Source of the DNA: an uncultured Prevotellaceae bacterium
GTDB taxonomy: Bacteria > Bacteroidota > Bacteroidia > Bacteroidales > Bacteroidaceae
NCBI GenBank assembly: GCA_949295905.1
Contig: CASFNA010000001.1
Span: forward strand, 31,060 to 95,059
Length of the DNA: 64,000 nt
Direction: 5' to 3'
In this document: positions 62,566-64,000 of the stretch, piece after piece
Layout of the letters: each line of letters opens with the position of its first letter
Position numbering within the stretch: the first letter of the stretch is position 1
Notes under the pieces: generated by a model
The model's input: the letters and a program-made list of their open reading frames with translations, nothing else
Database searches by the model: none
Told to the model about the DNA's origin: nothing
Translations under genes and position numbers: made by a program

Positions 62566-62821
62566 AAAATTAAGAATGAACAATGTATAATGGAAAGCGG
62601 ATAATCAGCACGCCGCAAAGAAGGGCGGCACGGCGCTTTCACGTTACGTTGGCATAAATGACGATTGTCATCTGTCATTTGTAATGCCGTAAGCGGCTGG
62701 TTGAGCGAATAGTGAAGGGTGAAACATTTGGCGCGGGAAGGACAATGCCTGCAAGGCTATCAGGTTTCACCCTTCACTTTATTTTTTCACTATTCATTTT
62801 CATTATTCATTCTTAATTTTT
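62565..62821. repeat. Nested inverted repeats between the GH97 gene and rsmA
   Basis: Outer perfect 16-bp arms (62565-62580 and 62806-62821) and inner perfect 14-bp arms (62712-62725 and 62764-62777). The outer right arm covers the end of rsmA. Vocabulary as in the 3437 and 14156 repeats (GTGAAGGGTGAAAC, AAAAATTAAGAATG). The 130 bp between the left arms shows nothing else. Confidence 0.7.
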
Positions 62822-63620
62822 AATTCTTAATTCCCATCTCCCCCTCCACCATGTTGGTAAGCTCGACGAACTGCGGTATGGAAAGCTGCTCGGGGCGCAG
62901 CGTCATCATGGCAGAAGAGAAGAACGCCGCATGAGCCCCCGCGTCGGGGAGAATCTGCCTGAGCGACACGCGCAGCATCTTGCGCCGCTGGTTGAACACG
63001 GTCTTCACTACGCGGCGGAAGAGCGGCCAGTCGCACCCCAAGTCGTCCACGCCGTTGCGCGTCATGCGGATTACCGCGCTCTTCACCTTGGGCGGAGGGT
63101 TGAACACGCCCTCGTCAACCGTAAACAGATACTCGACGTCGTACCACGCCTGTATGAGCACGCTCAATATGCCGTAAGCCTTCGAGCCCGGAGCCGAAGC
63201 CATGCGCTGTGCCACCTCGCGCTGTATCATGCCCGTGCAGCAGGGTATGAGCTCCTTGTTGTCGAGCATCTTGAAGAATATCTGCGTCGATATGTCATAC
63301 GGGTAATTGCCCGTAAGCACGAACTTGCGCCCGCCGAAAAGCCCCTCCAAGTCCATCCGCAGAAAGTCCTCGCCTACGATGGCGTCCCCCAGCTCAGGGT
63401 ACTTCGCGTTAAGGTAAGCCACCGACTCGGCGTCAATCTCGACCACCTTAAGCTCCCTGCCCTTGGGCATGAGGTACTGCGTAAGCACGCCCATGCCGGG
63501 GCCCACTTCAAGCACGGGTATGCCCGGGCAGGCGTCCACCGTGTCGGCTATCGCCTTGGCAATGTTCAAGTCGGTCAGGAAGTGCTGCCCGAGGTTCTTC
63601 TTTGGTCTTACCTGTTTCAT
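62820..63620 (-). CDS. rsmA: 16S rRNA (adenine(1518)-N6/adenine(1519)-N6)-dimethyltransferase
   Basis: 266 residues from the ATG at 63620 (KQVRPKKNLGQHFLTD), the family N-terminus; earlier starts are not needed. Dimethylates two adenines in helix 45 of 16S rRNA during 30S assembly. SAM site LEVGPGMGVLT, acidic VVEIDAESV and the catalytic NYPY in LTGNYPYDIS are intact, with the C-terminal RNA-binding helices. It shares the ribosome-assembly theme with rsgA and frr but is a separate unit. Confidence 0.96.
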   Translation of the reverse strand: MKQVRPKKNLGQHFLTDLNIAKAIADTVDACPGIPVLEVGPGMGVLTQYLMPKGRELKVVEIDAESVAYLNAKYPELGDAIVGEDFLRMDLEGLFGGRKFVLTGNYPYDISTQIFFKMLDNKELIPCCTGMIQREVAQRMASAPGSKAYGILSVLIQAWYDVEYLFTVDEGVFNPPPKVKSAVIRMTRNGVDDLGCDWPLFRRVVKTVFNQRRKMLRVSLRQILPDAGAHAAFFSSAMMTLRPEQLSIPQFVELTNMVEGEMGIKN

Positions 63621-63731
63621 GTCTGTCAAATGTGTTTTATTCAGTGTCACTCCGGTGCCCGCCGCCCTTGCGCCGGGGATGACGGCCTTACGTGCGCACG
63701 GCGCCGGCAGCGCACATCCGGCCGTCGGGTG

Positions 63732-63739
63732 CAAAGGTA
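63732..63739 (-). promoter_or_regulatory. -7 promoter element for rsmA
   Basis: TACCTTTG on the minus strand, giving a G+C-rich leader of about 105 nt before the ATG at 63620. No upstream TTTG. Confidence 0.45.
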
Positions 63740-63964
63740 AGCAATTATTCCGTCACCCCCAATTTTGACGCACGCTAATGTGTTAAATTAATTCACACTT
63801 ACGCAATGCACGATTCATAATGCACAATTCATAATCGAGTTTGCAGCGCATCCTCACCTCTCACCCTCTCACCTTCTCCGTCCTCTCCGCCGCGCTTACA
63901 ATTACAGATGACAGATGACATCAGCGTAACACGCCACCACACCGAATTATGGGTAAAGAAATTA

Positions 63965-64000
63965 TATTATATATATTATATTTATATAATATATATAATA
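63965..64000. repeat. Perfect AT-only palindrome at the right edge
   Basis: 17-bp arms made only of A and T (63965-63981 and 63984-64000) around TT. It may continue past the window. Confidence 0.75.

Larger units (their letters stand above)
63621..64000. other. Gene-free right end of the window
   Basis: 380 bp without a credible gene. It holds the G+C-rich rsmA leader (63621-63731), the promoter element at 63732, short direct repeats of ATTCATAATGCACA type (about 63805-63835) and the AT-rich palindrome at 63965. Confidence 0.65.

Overview
The window looks like a chromosomal segment of a Bacteroidales bacterium, most likely Prevotella-like. The grounds are: promoters of the Bacteroidota type (TTTG, 19-20 bp spacer, TAnnTTTG) in front of many genes; ATP synthase genes in the order D-C-x-B-E-F-H-A-G; and proteins typical of the phylum (DUF4494, DUF5686, a DUF6057-like protein, GH97, an EFR1-type flavodoxin-ferredoxin). 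I found no tRNA, rRNA, CRISPR array, insertion sequence or prophage.

Layout. 0-4.7 kb: end of a pyruvate:ferredoxin oxidoreductase gene, a ComEC-like channel, an EFR1-type protein, yggS and a DUF4494 gene. 4.9-9.4 kb: an AT-rich cassette of five genes on the minus strand (small unknown protein, GIY-YIG nuclease, GHKL/HSP90-like ATPase, unknown protein, DUF6339-like protein), preceded by a well-formed promoter and about 290 nt that can fold into a 6S-RNA-like rod. This is the accessory part of the window and the best candidate for an undescribed system. 9.9-20.9 kb: WYL regulator, menA, HD hydrolase, cyclophilin, C69 dipeptidase, M23 peptidase, nadC, outer-membrane barrel and a GHL10-type hydrolase. 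21.4-28.5 kb: complete F1Fo ATP synthase operon. 28.6-33 kb: pfkA, nhaD and an acyl-CoA ligase with repeated 9-bp sites around its promoter. 33.7-39 kb: DUF5686 outer-membrane protein and an AddA/RecB-like helicase-nuclease. 39-46.7 kb: OmpH-like lipoprotein, small membrane protein, pepD, a lipoprotein, an ECF sigma factor, htpG and a DUF389 membrane protein. 46.7-51.6 kb: four-gene operon MORN protein - YhcH - glgB - DUF6057-like. 51.7-58 kb: HPPK-like protein, M64 peptidase with a coupled TPR protein, Pif1-like helicase, rsgA and frr. 58.4-63.6 kb: divergent GH51 and GH97 glycosidases, then rsmA.

Between genes two repeat families recur. One is built from degenerate units of about 22 nt, each carrying a half-palindrome around AAAGGCCG/CGGCCTTT, and is found at seven places, mostly at gene 3' ends. 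The other consists of long perfect inverted repeats (16-32 bp arms) that fill gene spacers, two of them between convergent genes. All functional calls come from reading motifs in the translated sequence; no database search was possible.
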